From NCBI GenBank assembly GCA_017309115.1, contig JAFLEF010000065.1, forward strand, positions 1 to 33,806: 33,806 nt of DNA. Reading direction: 5' to 3'. A program made the translations under genes and the position numbers. The DNA is from Verrucomicrobiota bacterium. GTDB taxonomy: Bacteria; Verrucomicrobiota; Verrucomicrobiia; Limisphaerales; UBA9464. The notes beneath the pieces are model-generated. The model was not told the DNA's origin. It was given only the letters and a program-made list of their open reading frames with translations, and ran no database searches. This document shows, one piece after another, positions 9,256 through 16,614 of this stretch (positions within the stretch are counted from its first letter, which is position 1; every line of letters starts with the position of its first letter).

Positions 9256-9422
9256 CTAATCGATTGACTATGAGTTTCGGGAAGTGTTGGAAAGTTGTTT
9301 TGAAAACTGCAGTGACCGTCGCTCGGCACGGTTCTTGTTCGAGTTCGGCAGTGGTCTGCCAGACCCCGTTGACGTCAGCTCGAAAGTCTGCGGCGAAACT
9401 CGAGCTGTCGTTGAGTCCAAAC
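9256..9422. other. Intergenic region with overlapping short palindromes
   Basis: No gene is supported. Two overlapping inverted repeats are visible: GGCAG/CTGCC (9347-9360) and GGTCT/AGACC (9353-9365). They could fold alternatively and might end the DUF2892 transcript on the minus strand, but no T-tract follows. Confidence 0.25.
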
Positions 9423-9605
9423 TCAGCGGCGGCAGGTGGACAAGCCCAACGGCAGGTATGCCGGGCAGAAGCCGACGAACCCGGTCAGAACCGGAACTAG
9501 GCCGACTAGGGCCCAGTACGATCCGGAGTAAATGCCGAAGGCCAGAATGCCGACACCGACAATCACCCGGATGGTTCGATCCAACGTTCCCATGTTTTGT
9601 TTCAT
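9423..9605 (-). CDS. DUF2892 (YgaP-like membrane domain) protein
   Basis: A small 60-residue inner-membrane protein. ATG 9605 gives the typical DUF2892 start MKQNMGTLDRTIRVIVG, followed by two hydrophobic helices and the conserved tail GFCPAYLPLGLSTC with two cysteines. The domain occurs alone or attached to rhodanese (as in YgaP) and is often near sulfur or redox genes; its biochemical role is not settled. It follows the Crp/Fnr regulator on the same strand after a 69-bp gap, a pairing that suggests the regulator controls it. Confidence 0.85.
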   Translation of the reverse strand: MKQNMGTLDRTIRVIVGVGILAFGIYSGSYWALVGLVPVLTGFVGFCPAYLPLGLSTCRR

Positions 9606-9674
9606 AACAGTGTGTTCTTGAAGGTTACTACGGCTCCAGAAGACCACACGGCGGAAACGGTGTCTGTGACTTGG

Positions 9675-10331
9675 TCACCCTCGGCTGGCCAGCGCTCTCA
9701 AGGCCTCGGCTTGGCGCAGATGCACCACGCCCTTTTCCAAGTCCACCGTCCCGGCTTCGCGCCATCGGCCCAGCAGCCGGCTGATGACTTCCCGGGCGCT
9801 GCCGAGTTCGTGCGCGAGTTCCTCCTGGGTGACGCAGACCGGCCCGGACTGTCCTCCGGAGAGTTGCAGCAAATGGCGGGCGAGCCGCGACTCCAACGGC
9901 TGAAACACCACGTCATTCATCTGCTCCAGGACCGACGCGAGCCGAGTGGCAATGAGGTGAAACACGTACTCGCGCCAGTAACTGTGTCGCGAGACCCAGT
10001 CCCGAAACACGGGTCCAGGAACCGCCGCACCTACGACGGCGGTCTCGACCGTGGCCGCCGCCGGAAATCCGGCCTGCCCGAGCAGACAGGATGCGGTCAG
10101 AACACAGGCCTCGCCTCCGGACACCCGGTAGAGCGTGACTTCCCGGCCATTCTCGCCAACGAGGTACACCCGAACCGCCCCCTCCACGATGAAGGACATA
10201 CCGGAACAGAGTTCGCCTGGTCCGAGGACCGCTCGGCCGGCCGGCAGGGAGAACGGTTGGGCGACCCGCTCAAACTCCGTCCGGAGCGCCGCCGGAGCCG
10301 TCCTCACGTGGGCTGGAAGTCGAAGAACCAT
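9675..10331 (-). CDS. Crp/Fnr family transcriptional regulator
   Basis: A 218-residue regulator with an N-terminal cyclic-nucleotide-binding-like beta-roll (about 20-115), a dimerisation helix (about 118-140) and a winged helix-turn-helix (about 165-210). The recognition helix SAREVISRLLGRW carries the E-x-x-S-R pattern used by FNR-type proteins for TTGAT-like half-sites, rather than the CRP pattern. There is no N-terminal FNR iron-sulfur cysteine cluster, but C76 and C82 (EACVLTASCLLG) lie in the sensor domain, a spacing I associate with regulators found beside DUF2892 genes. The sensed signal is therefore plausibly redox or thiol chemistry (inference). ATG 10331 fits the domain; the frame is open to 10409. 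Repeated CCAGTTGAGAG motifs lie just upstream. Confidence 0.88.
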   Translation of the reverse strand: MVLRLPAHVRTAPAALRTEFERVAQPFSLPAGRAVLGPGELCSGMSFIVEGAVRVYLVGENGREVTLYRVSGGEACVLTASCLLGQAGFPAAATVETAVVGAAVPGPVFRDWVSRHSYWREYVFHLIATRLASVLEQMNDVVFQPLESRLARHLLQLSGGQSGPVCVTQEELAHELGSAREVISRLLGRWREAGTVDLEKGVVHLRQAEALRALASRG

Positions 10332-10458
10332 GGACGGATTCTGGCGAGACGCGCGAAACCGAGCCAGTTGAGAGTTACCCAAGCCGGGGATCGGATACGC
10401 CTTTTCCACAAAGTCTCCGGCACGTTCAACGGGCTGATCTCCAGGATTTGCCTCTCAG

Positions 10459-10603
10459 CTACCCACAAACCAGTTGAGAGTTGAAAGTTGAGAGTTGAGA
10501 GAAAAGACCTGAATTCCCGCACGTTAGAAATGCCGATGGGTTTGTGGACACAATGCAGATCCGGTTTACCGGTTTTCGCTGCTCTCAACTGGTTCGTGGG
10601 TAG
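10459..10603. repeat. 145-bp unit bounded by 22-bp inverted repeats and carrying GTTGAGA heptads
   Basis: The left arm (10459-10480) and right arm (10582-10603) are inverted copies of 22 bases with one mismatch; their core is ACCAGTTGAGAG. Just inside and overlapping the left arm are four tandem heptads GTTGAGA/GTTGAAA (10473-10500). Nothing inside codes for protein. It could be a small non-autonomous mobile unit or a large hairpin in the leader of the Crp/Fnr gene. No target-site duplication is evident by eye. Confidence 0.6.
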
Positions 10604-10805
10604 AGTAACCTCCAAACCGGACGCGAGTTAAGACCATAAACCGACGCGGGAATGAGGCGCTGTCCGATCACCAGAACTCCATGCCGAGTTTGCGGGTCGG
10701 GCGGTGGGAATTCAGATGGCGCGTCCTTCCGTCCGCGGCTACGGCGGTTAGGGCGGTTCCTGAAGAGTGACCGAGTGACGTGTCAGCTCATCGACGCGCC
10801 CCAAA

Positions 10806-10823
10806 GCGCCAGAGGGCTGGCGC
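10806..10823. terminator. perfect GC hairpin downstream of ffh
   Basis: GCGCCAG (10806-10812), loop AGGG, and CTGGCGC (10817-10823) form a perfect 7-bp stem about 60 bp past the ffh stop codon, in ffh sense followed by TTTGGGG. It may end ffh transcription or be a REP-like palindrome; the T-run is too short to be sure. Confidence 0.4.
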
Positions 10824-10859
10824 AGTCCAAACCTTCCCGTTTCCCGCTTCCCGCTTTGC

Positions 10860-10880
10860 CTCTCAGCTCTCAGCTCTCAG
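10860..10880. repeat. tandem heptad CTCTCAG x3 at the 3' end of ffh
   Basis: Three perfect copies of CTCTCAG begin at 10860 and end 5 bp before the ffh stop codon; in ffh sense they read CTGAGAG. A matching inverted array lies upstream of ffh at 12318-12338, and related arrays occur at 10473-10500, 32136-32160 and 32408-32421. Confidence 0.75.
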
Positions 10881-10885
10881 CTAAT

Positions 10886-12259
10886 TCATCGTCCAAACGG
10901 CATCCGGGGCATCCCGCCGCCGCCGGGCATCGGGGGCAGTTTGCCGCCCATCTTGCCCATCATCTTCTGGAAGCGGCCGAGCTTCTTCATCATCTCGCGC
11001 ATTTCATCGAACTTGCGGAGCACGTTGTTCACTTCGGCCACATTCACCCCGCTGCCCTTGGCAATGCGCTGACGACGCCGGGCATTGAGCAACTGCGGCG
11101 TGGCCCGTTCCCCCGGGGTCATGGCACAGAGAATTCCCTCCATGCGGCGAAACTCCTTCTCGCTCTTGGAGAGATCCGCGCCCTTCACCATTTCCGCACC
11201 GCCCGGCAGCAAGCCCACCAAACTCTCCAGCGGACCCATCTTCTTCATTTCGCGCAGCTGCATGAGAAAGTCGTCCAGGGTGAAGCTGCCCTTGCGCATC
11301 TTCTCCTCGAGCGCCATGGCCTTTTCCTGGTCCACCGCTTCGGCAGCGCGTTCCACCAAGCTGACCACGTCGCCCATGCCCAGGATACGCTGAGCCATCC
11401 GTTCGGGATGGAACGGATCGAAGTCTTCCGGCTTTTCGCCGACGCCCATGAACTTGATCGGCTTGCCGACCACACTCTTGAACGACAGGGCGGCGCCACC
11501 CCGGGCATCGCCGTCCAGCTTGGTCAGGATCGCGCCGGTCACACCGAGCGCCTGATTGAAGTGAGTGGCGACGTTGACCGCTTCCTGTCCAGTCGCGGCA
11601 TCCAGCACCAACAGGATCTCCTGCGGCTTGATTAGGTCCCGCAACCGAACGAGCTCCTGCACCAGCGGCTCGTCGATCTGCAAGCGACCGGCGGTGTCAA
11701 AGATCAGGGTGTTGCGCTGCTGCAATTCGGCGAAGTCGAGGGCTTCCCGGGCGATCTTGTTGACGTCGGTTTCACCCTTCTTGACGAAGACCGGGATGCC
11801 CAGTTTTTCGCCGAGGATCGCCAGCTGATCCATGGCGGCGGGCCGGTACACGTCGGCAGCCACGAGCAGTACGCTTCGCCCTTGCTTGGTGAGGAGTTTG
11901 GCCAGTTTGGCGGAACTGGTGGTCTTGCCGGAGCCATGCAGACCACACATCAGGATGCAGGCCGGATTGCCGCTGAGCTGAAGGCCGGCGTTCTCCGAGC
12001 CGAGCAGGGTGACCAGTTCATCGTGGATGATCTTGATCATCTGCTGTCCCGGCTGGACGGATTGGATGACCTGTTCGCCGAGCGCCTTTTGCTTCACCGC
12101 TTCGATGAAGTCGCGGGCGACCTTGAAATTGACGTCGGCATCCAGCAGAGCCATCCGGACATCCCGCAGGGCGTCGCTGACGTTGGACTCGGAGATCTTC
12201 CCGAGACCGCGCAGATTGCGGAAGACATCCTGGAACCGGCTACTGAGCGAATCGAACAT
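10886..12259 (-). CDS. ffh: signal recognition particle protein Ffh
   Basis: The 457-residue SRP54 GTPase that binds 4.5S RNA and signal sequences of nascent membrane proteins and docks with FtsY. ATG 12259 gives the standard start MFDSLSSRFQDVFRNLRG; the frame is open to 12394, but that extension is repeat-derived. Domains are the N bundle (1-85), the G domain with P-loop GLHGSGKTT (106-114), DTAGR, and TKLDGDARGG, and a methionine-rich M domain (about 300-430: MKKMGPLESLVGLLPG, RRRQRIAKGSG, MREMMKKLGRFQKMMGKM). The length is usual for the family. The common neighbour rpsP is not here. The gene is flanked on both sides by inverted heptad arrays and is divergent from the dnaJ-like gene. Confidence 0.97.
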   Translation of the reverse strand: MFDSLSSRFQDVFRNLRGLGKISESNVSDALRDVRMALLDADVNFKVARDFIEAVKQKALGEQVIQSVQPGQQMIKIIHDELVTLLGSENAGLQLSGNPACILMCGLHGSGKTTSSAKLAKLLTKQGRSVLLVAADVYRPAAMDQLAILGEKLGIPVFVKKGETDVNKIAREALDFAELQQRNTLIFDTAGRLQIDEPLVQELVRLRDLIKPQEILLVLDAATGQEAVNVATHFNQALGVTGAILTKLDGDARGGAALSFKSVVGKPIKFMGVGEKPEDFDPFHPERMAQRILGMGDVVSLVERAAEAVDQEKAMALEEKMRKGSFTLDDFLMQLREMKKMGPLESLVGLLPGGAEMVKGADLSKSEKEFRRMEGILCAMTPGERATPQLLNARRRQRIAKGSGVNVAEVNNVLRKFDEMREMMKKLGRFQKMMGKMGGKLPPMPGGGGMPRMPFGR

Positions 12260-12317
12260 GGGCCTGAAGCTACGGGACCCCCAAACGGCTGCAACGCGGA
12301 AGCGAGGCGCGGAAAAG

Positions 12318-12338
12318 CTGAGAGCTGAGGGCTGAGAG
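12318..12338. repeat. tandem heptad CTGAGAG x3 upstream of ffh
   Basis: Three heptads (CTGAGAG, CTGAGGG, CTGAGAG) followed by GTAAGCGG, about 60 bp upstream of the ffh start. They are inverted relative to the array at the other end of the gene (10860-10880). The following bases resemble the sequence next to the fabD array (32381-32421), so the repeat unit is longer than the heptads alone. Confidence 0.7.
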
Positions 12339-12355
12339 GTAAGCGGAAACCGGCG

Positions 12356-12445
12356 GGGCGACGCTCCGCGGAGCCGTGCGTGGGTGGAGTTCATTACGCG
12401 CTAGGTTGCGGCGACGCGCACGGCTCGGTGGAACCTCGCCCTACC
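12356..12445. repeat. palindromic dispersed repeat, copy 1 (about 90 bp)
   Basis: The left arm GGGCGACGCTCCGCGGAGCC starts at 12356. The right arm (12417-12445) is an imperfect inverted copy ending CTCGCCCTACC. The first 33 bases from 12358 are identical to 16485-16517 in copy 2, and total lengths are almost equal (90 and 92 bp). The right arm has several mismatches, suggesting an older copy. It lies in the ffh/cbpA divergent region and may fold into a long cruciform or RNA hairpin. Confidence 0.75.
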
Positions 12446-12531
12446 ACCGCTTCCCCGCCTCTTCCCAAATTCCGCCCGGGAGGACGTTTGCATCCATGGG
12501 GCGAACCGATCATTCTCTCGGCATCTAGGAA

Positions 12532-13521
12532 ATGGCTGTCGAATTTAAGGACTACTACACCACGTTGGGCGTGGCCCGCGGAGCGAGTGAGGACGAGATC
12601 AAAAAGGCGTTCCGCAAGCTGGCCCGCCAGTACCATCCGGACGTCGCCAAGGACAAGAAAACGGCCGAGGAGAAGTTCAAGGAGATCAACGAGGCCTACG
12701 AGGTGCTCGGGAATCCGGAAAATCGGAAGAAATACGACACCCTGGGCGCCAACTGGAAGCAGGGCGCCGGATTTCAGCCTCCACCCGGCTGGCAGCAGCA
12801 GCCCGGCGCAGGCGGACGAAGAACCCGGCGGACGCAGACCCCTTCCGGCGAGGAGTACGAGTTCCACTTTGGCGGCACCGGATTCAGCGACTTCTTCGAG
12901 CAATTCTTCGGACGCCAAGGTGGGTTTCCCGGGTCGGAAACACCTGACGATTCAGCCCGCAGTTTCGCCCAACGCGGCTCCGATGTGGAGGGCGAGATCT
13001 CCGTCAGTATCGACGAGGTGCTCAATGGCTCCATTCGCTCGGTCTCGTTCCAGCGGACCAACTCCCGGAACGGTGAAACCGAGACCCATCGGTTCAAGGT
13101 TCGGATCCCGGCGGGGGTCCAAGACGGACAGTTGATCCGTGTTGCCGGCAAGGGAGAGACGGGCATGGGCGGGGCCTCGGCGGGTGACCTCTACCTGCGC
13201 GTTCGTCTGGCGGCGCATCCGGAATTCCAGGTTCAGGGGTCCGATTTGGTCGTAGATCTCGACCTGGCCCCGTGGGAGGCCGTCCTGGGGGCGACGGTCA
13301 CAGTGAAGACGCTTGAAGGCTCGGTGAACGTGCGCATCCCTCCCGGCACCAATCCCGGTCAGCAACTTCGCGTACGCGGGCACGGACTTCCCCGCGGCCA
13401 GAGCGGCGAGCGCGGAGATCTGTTCGTAAAACTGGGGGTGCGGTTGCCGGATTCCCTTAGCCCCGCCGAAAAGGAGCTCTGGGAGAAACTGGCGCAGACT
13501 TCGAGCTTCCGGGCGCGCTGA
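12532..13521 (+). CDS. DnaJ-class co-chaperone, CbpA type
   Basis: A 329-residue J-domain protein that stimulates DnaK ATPase. The J domain (about 5-72) contains HPD (35-37) and the helix IV pattern [16 protein letters not shown] Gly/Phe-rich linker (about 78-150, [18 protein letters not shown]) follows, and then two beta-sandwich substrate-binding domains (about 158-310, with [19 protein letters not shown] and [20 protein letters not shown]). The zinc-finger CxxCxGxG repeats of true DnaJ are missing, so it is CbpA-like. ATG 12532 is preceded by TAGGA only a base away, so the ribosome-binding site is weak. It is transcribed divergently from ffh. Confidence 0.94.
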   Translation: MAVEFKDYYTTLGVARGASEDEIKKAFRKLARQYHPDVAKDKKTAEEKFKEINEAYEVLGNPENRKKYDTLGANWKQGAGFQPPPGWQQQPGAGGRRTRRTQTPSGEEYEFHFGGTGFSDFFEQFFGRQGGFPGSETPDDSARSFAQRGSDVEGEISVSIDEVLNGSIRSVSFQRTNSRNGETETHRFKVRIPAGVQDGQLIRVAGKGETGMGGASAGDLYLRVRLAAHPEFQVQGSDLVVDLDLAPWEAVLGATVTVKTLEGSVNVRIPPGTNPGQQLRVRGHGLPRGQSGERGDLFVKLGVRLPDSLSPAEKELWEKLAQTSSFRAR

Positions 13522-13554
13522 CGACGCGGTCCGCGTTCCCACGGCCTGGGGGTA

Positions 13555-14751
13555 TCAAACTTTCCAGGCCGGAACCTGGCGGGCAACTTCCCACATCAGT
13601 CGATCGAGCCGAGCTGCTCCTTCCGACCCCGGGCTACGGGTGTTCAACACCACGGCCCAACTTAACTTGGAATGCGTGTGGACCATCAAACTGGTGGTTC
13701 CCGGCAACGATCCGGTATGCCATGCGTTCCCCTCCCGATTGACCGCCAAACCACACGCGTAGTTGGGATTCACGACGCTCCCGGTGGTTAACAGCTGCAG
13801 GCTGTCAGCGCTGAGAATGGCCGTTGAACCCTCCTGATCCACCGGCGAAAACAAGCACGCTAGGAAAAGTGCCAGATCATTCGCCGTGGCGATCCAACCC
13901 CCGTGGGAATCCATCCGGAAGATCGGGAAATCGTACGGATTCTCTCCACCTTGCCCGTAGTACCGCACCTCGTTGGGTGCGGCCTCATGGGTGCCAATCC
14001 GCATGTCGAAGATGCGGATCGGTCGGAGGATCTCCTGGTGGACAAACTCTGGATACCGCCGTCCGCTGAGGCGTTCGATCACCCGACCCAGGACGCAGTA
14101 TCCGAAGTTGGAATAGGCGTAGTGGGTTCCGGGCGCGTACTGGAGCGGATGCGTCCTGAGGGTCCACTCAATGAGCCGTTCATGATCAAATCCCGACTTC
14201 TCGAACATGGGATCGTTGCCGTCGTTGGACCAACCGCCTGCCGTGTGGGTGAGCAGTTGATGCACGGTGATCTGGTGGAGCCACTCCCGATGTTCCCCCA
14301 GATCAGCGAACTGCGGGAGGATTCCGGTGGGGGCAAAAACCCGATCCTCCAGTTGGAGCTTGCCGGCTTCCCTGAGCTTGAAGATGGCGGCGGAAGTGAA
14401 GGCTTTGGAGTCACTGGCGATCCGGAAGAGACTGTCGGGACTAACCGGTTGATGGGTCATCCGATCAGCTTCACCAAAGCAGCCCTGGTACAGCAGTTGG
14501 GCGCCCCGGCGATAGGCGAGTTGCAGGCCGGGAACGGAAAACTCCCGGCGATACTGATCAATCAAGGCTACGGCCGGTGGTGGCAGGGTCTCCAACTGAG
14601 ATGGCACCGGTGGCACTTGGGAACGGGCGAGGAATCCCCGCCCGAGGAACCAGGCCGCCAAGGCAGCGGCCGAACGTTGAACGGCAGTCCGGCGGGAAAC
14701 CCCGATTTGGATGCCGATTGATCCCGACCCTCCCTTGGACTCCCGTTGCAT
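13555..14751 (-). CDS. exported serine hydrolase (beta-lactamase/class C fold)
   Basis: A 398-residue penicillin-binding-protein-like serine hydrolase. The catalytic signature is complete: S113-D-S-K116 (S-x-x-K), Y213-S-N215 (Y-x-N), and HTG in WHTGSLPGT near residue 342. The N-terminus carries SRRTAVQ followed by an Ala/Leu stretch (SAAALAAWFLGRGFLA), compatible with a twin-arginine signal, so the enzyme is probably folded before export. Members act as D-Ala-D-Ala peptidases, esterases or amidases; the exact substrate is unknown. It ends 33 bp from the convergent cbpA-like gene. A second serine hydrolase domain occurs at 20241-22640. Confidence 0.9.
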   Translation of the reverse strand: MQRESKGGSGSIGIQIGVSRRTAVQRSAAALAAWFLGRGFLARSQVPPVPSQLETLPPPAVALIDQYRREFSVPGLQLAYRRGAQLLYQGCFGEADRMTHQPVSPDSLFRIASDSKAFTSAAIFKLREAGKLQLEDRVFAPTGILPQFADLGEHREWLHQITVHQLLTHTAGGWSNDGNDPMFEKSGFDHERLIEWTLRTHPLQYAPGTHYAYSNFGYCVLGRVIERLSGRRYPEFVHQEILRPIRIFDMRIGTHEAAPNEVRYYGQGGENPYDFPIFRMDSHGGWIATANDLALFLACLFSPVDQEGSTAILSADSLQLLTTGSVVNPNYACGLAVNREGNAWHTGSLPGTTSLMVHTHSKLSWAVVLNTRSPGSEGAARLDRLMWEVARQVPAWKV

Positions 14752-14937
14752 GAAGGCAGATTACCCGTCCCCGAGGCTCAAGCCGAGCTCTCGATTGCGA
14801 GCGAATCCGCGCCCGCAGTGACGTTCGCGATGAAGACGAGGTTGGGGACGAGCCAGCCATAACAAAAGGACGTCCGACTCCACGAACGCGGGCGCTTTAT
14901 TGGCTGGTTTCCCGTCGCCCGATGACGGATTTTCGGG

Positions 14938-16428
14938 GTGGTGAAACCCACGACTTCCCTTGTGCTTCTGGTAGCTCTGGGTCTGGCACTGCTATTCCGG
15001 GTGCCGGCTCAGGCTGAACATCGCGCCACTCATCTGGGGCACCCCGCCACCCGCTTCGCTCCCCCGGTCAAGACCACCGGTGACCTACGAAAGCGTTTCC
15101 ACGACGAGAAACTGAGGGCAGACGTCGAATCCATTCTGATCCAAGCCGGTTGGAAGGGGAATGTGGATGACCTTCGCTACGCCGCTCTTACTGCGGAGAT
15201 CATTGAAGTTGAACTCCCGGTAGGAACCCGCATGCCGTTCATGTCAACCCGAGAAAAAGGTCGGGCGACCATTCTCATCGACGTTGTCTGGGCTGGTAAA
15301 ACTCCGGTCGAAGCCTACGCCTTCTACTTTTCCTCGAACGGCCGGAAGTATCGCTGCACCACTCCCAAACCCTGCAGCAACTTCTACGTGGAGGATATGG
15401 GACCGGAACTGCCGGTCTTGGAACTCAATCGGCAAGGACCAGCGCAGGTTTCCTTCTGCGCTCCGTGGGAACTCAGTTACCTCGTCAAAAACACCGGAGC
15501 CGCCGCGGCCAACCAGGTGCAACTGACCCAAGATTTACCGCCGGGGTGGAAGACAGCAGAGGGCCAGACTTCCATTCAGTGGAACGTGGGTACGCTTCCA
15601 GTTGGGGCCAGTCGGGAGTTCAAGGTCGGGATCAAGCCGTCTGCGGTCGGAACGCTCAACAGCGTGGCGCAGGTGACCAGCGCCGAGGGGATCAGCGCCG
15701 AAGCGACGGGAACCACCGTGGTGGTAGCCCCGGTGCTTTCCGTTGAATGCAACGTCCCGGAAAGCGTGCTGTTCGGCCGCGCCGCAGAGGCCTGTTTCAC
15801 CGTCTTGAACACCGGCACATCGACCGAGGAAAAGGTCACTCTCACGGTGCCGATTCCGGAGGGCTACATCGTCGAAAGCACCTCGGATGGAGGGGTTTCA
15901 GCCGATGGTGTGATCACTTGGGAGCTGACCAATTTGGCCGCCAACACGGGCAAGACGGTCTGCGCCATGATTCAGACTCCTCGACTGCCCGGAGCCTTGC
16001 CAATTGTGGCTTCGGTTCGTGGCCAATGCGCGCCAGAAGCCCAGTCCACCTGCACCACGCAGGTGAAAGCGGTTTCCGGCATTTTGGTCGAAGCGATCGA
16101 CCTCGTGGATCCCGTGGAGGTGGGCCAGGAGGTCAACTACGAGATCAAGGTGAAGAACCAGGGCTTGTTGACCGGTACGAACCTGCGCTTGGTGTGTACG
16201 CTGCCGGCAAGTCAGGAGTTGGTTTCCGCCGGCGGTGCGACGGCGGGAGCGCTGGTGGATGGCAATCTGGTGTTCGAGCCCCTGCCGTCTCTCGAGGGCC
16301 GAGCCGTGGTGACGTGGACAGTGACCACCAAGGCGCTCAAGGCCGAGGACGCCCGCTTCAACATCGACGTGCGTACCGACCAGTTCGAACGGCCGATTTT
16401 GGAAGTGGAATCAACCCACCAATACTGA
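14938..16428 (+). CDS. exported DUF11-repeat protein, OmcB-like
   Basis: A 496-residue exported protein. The signal peptide is residues 1-26 (LVLLVALGLALLF, cleavage after AQA). A unique N-terminal region (about 27-160) with an RxCTTPKPC pair is followed by three DUF11-type Ig-like repeats (about 165-260, 265-360 and 375-470), each with patterns such as SYLVKNTGAAAANQVQLTQ and NYEIKVKNQGLLTGTNL. Mature cysteines recur (RCTTPKPC, VSFCAPW, VECNVP, AEACFTV, TVCAM, RGQCAP, TCTTQ, LVCTLP), as in chlamydial OmcB, which builds a disulfide-linked outer envelope. A structural envelope role is inferred. Start choice is between GTG 14938 and the adjacent GTG 14941; no good Shine-Dalgarno is seen. Confidence 0.85.
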   Translation: MVKPTTSLVLLVALGLALLFRVPAQAEHRATHLGHPATRFAPPVKTTGDLRKRFHDEKLRADVESILIQAGWKGNVDDLRYAALTAEIIEVELPVGTRMPFMSTREKGRATILIDVVWAGKTPVEAYAFYFSSNGRKYRCTTPKPCSNFYVEDMGPELPVLELNRQGPAQVSFCAPWELSYLVKNTGAAAANQVQLTQDLPPGWKTAEGQTSIQWNVGTLPVGASREFKVGIKPSAVGTLNSVAQVTSAEGISAEATGTTVVVAPVLSVECNVPESVLFGRAAEACFTVLNTGTSTEEKVTLTVPIPEGYIVESTSDGGVSADGVITWELTNLAANTGKTVCAMIQTPRLPGALPIVASVRGQCAPEAQSTCTTQVKAVSGILVEAIDLVDPVEVGQEVNYEIKVKNQGLLTGTNLRLVCTLPASQELVSAGGATAGALVDGNLVFEPLPSLEGRAVVTWTVTTKALKAEDARFNIDVRTDQFERPILEVESTHQY

Positions 16429-16478
16429 ACCGGAGGAACGACCCAACCCACCCGCTACCGCTACCGCTCTCCAAACTG

Positions 16479-16570
16479 GGTAGCGCGACGCTCCGCGGAG
16501 CCGTGCGTGGGTGGAGTCGTGACACGTTTTTCGCTGGGACGCGAACGGCTCCGCGGAGCGTCGCCCTACC
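16479..16570. repeat. palindromic dispersed repeat, copy 2 (92 bp)
   Basis: The left arm (16479-16507, starting GGTAGCGCGACGCTCCGCGG) and right arm (ending GGAGCGTCGCCCTACC at 16570) are inverted copies over about 26 bases with one mismatch, enclosing roughly 35 bases. It lies between the convergent DUF11 and SGNH genes. It shares 33 identical bases with copy 1 at 12358-12390. It may serve as a bidirectional terminator in place; its dispersal points to a REP or MITE-like element. No transposase is in the window. Confidence 0.8.
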
Positions 16571-16614
16571 GGCGTGTCTCCCGCGGAAGATGCAGAACGC
16601 GGAGGAACTCAACC

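Larger units (their letters stand above)
10332..10885. other. 554-bp non-coding region rich in repeats, between crp-like gene and ffh
   Basis: No gene is supported. It holds three copies of the core CCAGTTGAGAG (10364, 10470 and, inverted, ending at 10592), a 145-bp inverted-repeat unit (10459-10603), a perfect GCGCCAG/CTGGCGC hairpin (10806-10823) and a heptad array (10860-10880). The promoter of the Crp/Fnr gene must lie in its left part, but I see no convincing -35/-10 pair. Confidence 0.6.

Noticed and set aside
9666-9678. GTGAC-TTG-GTCAC palindrome considered as a CRP/FNR operator
   Set aside because: Its spacing is shorter than CRP or FNR sites and it overlaps the end of the regulator gene; noted only as a possibility.
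10473-10500. Tandem heptads considered as a CRISPR fragment
   Set aside because: The units are contiguous, 7 bp long and have no spacers; no cas gene is present.
10652-11635. Plus-strand open frame opposite the end of ffh
   Set aside because: It is antisense to the conserved M and G domains of Ffh, with a His/Leu-rich translation of no known type.
13903-14721. Plus-strand open frame opposite the serine hydrolase
   Set aside because: Antisense shadow; the minus-strand gene has all catalytic motifs.
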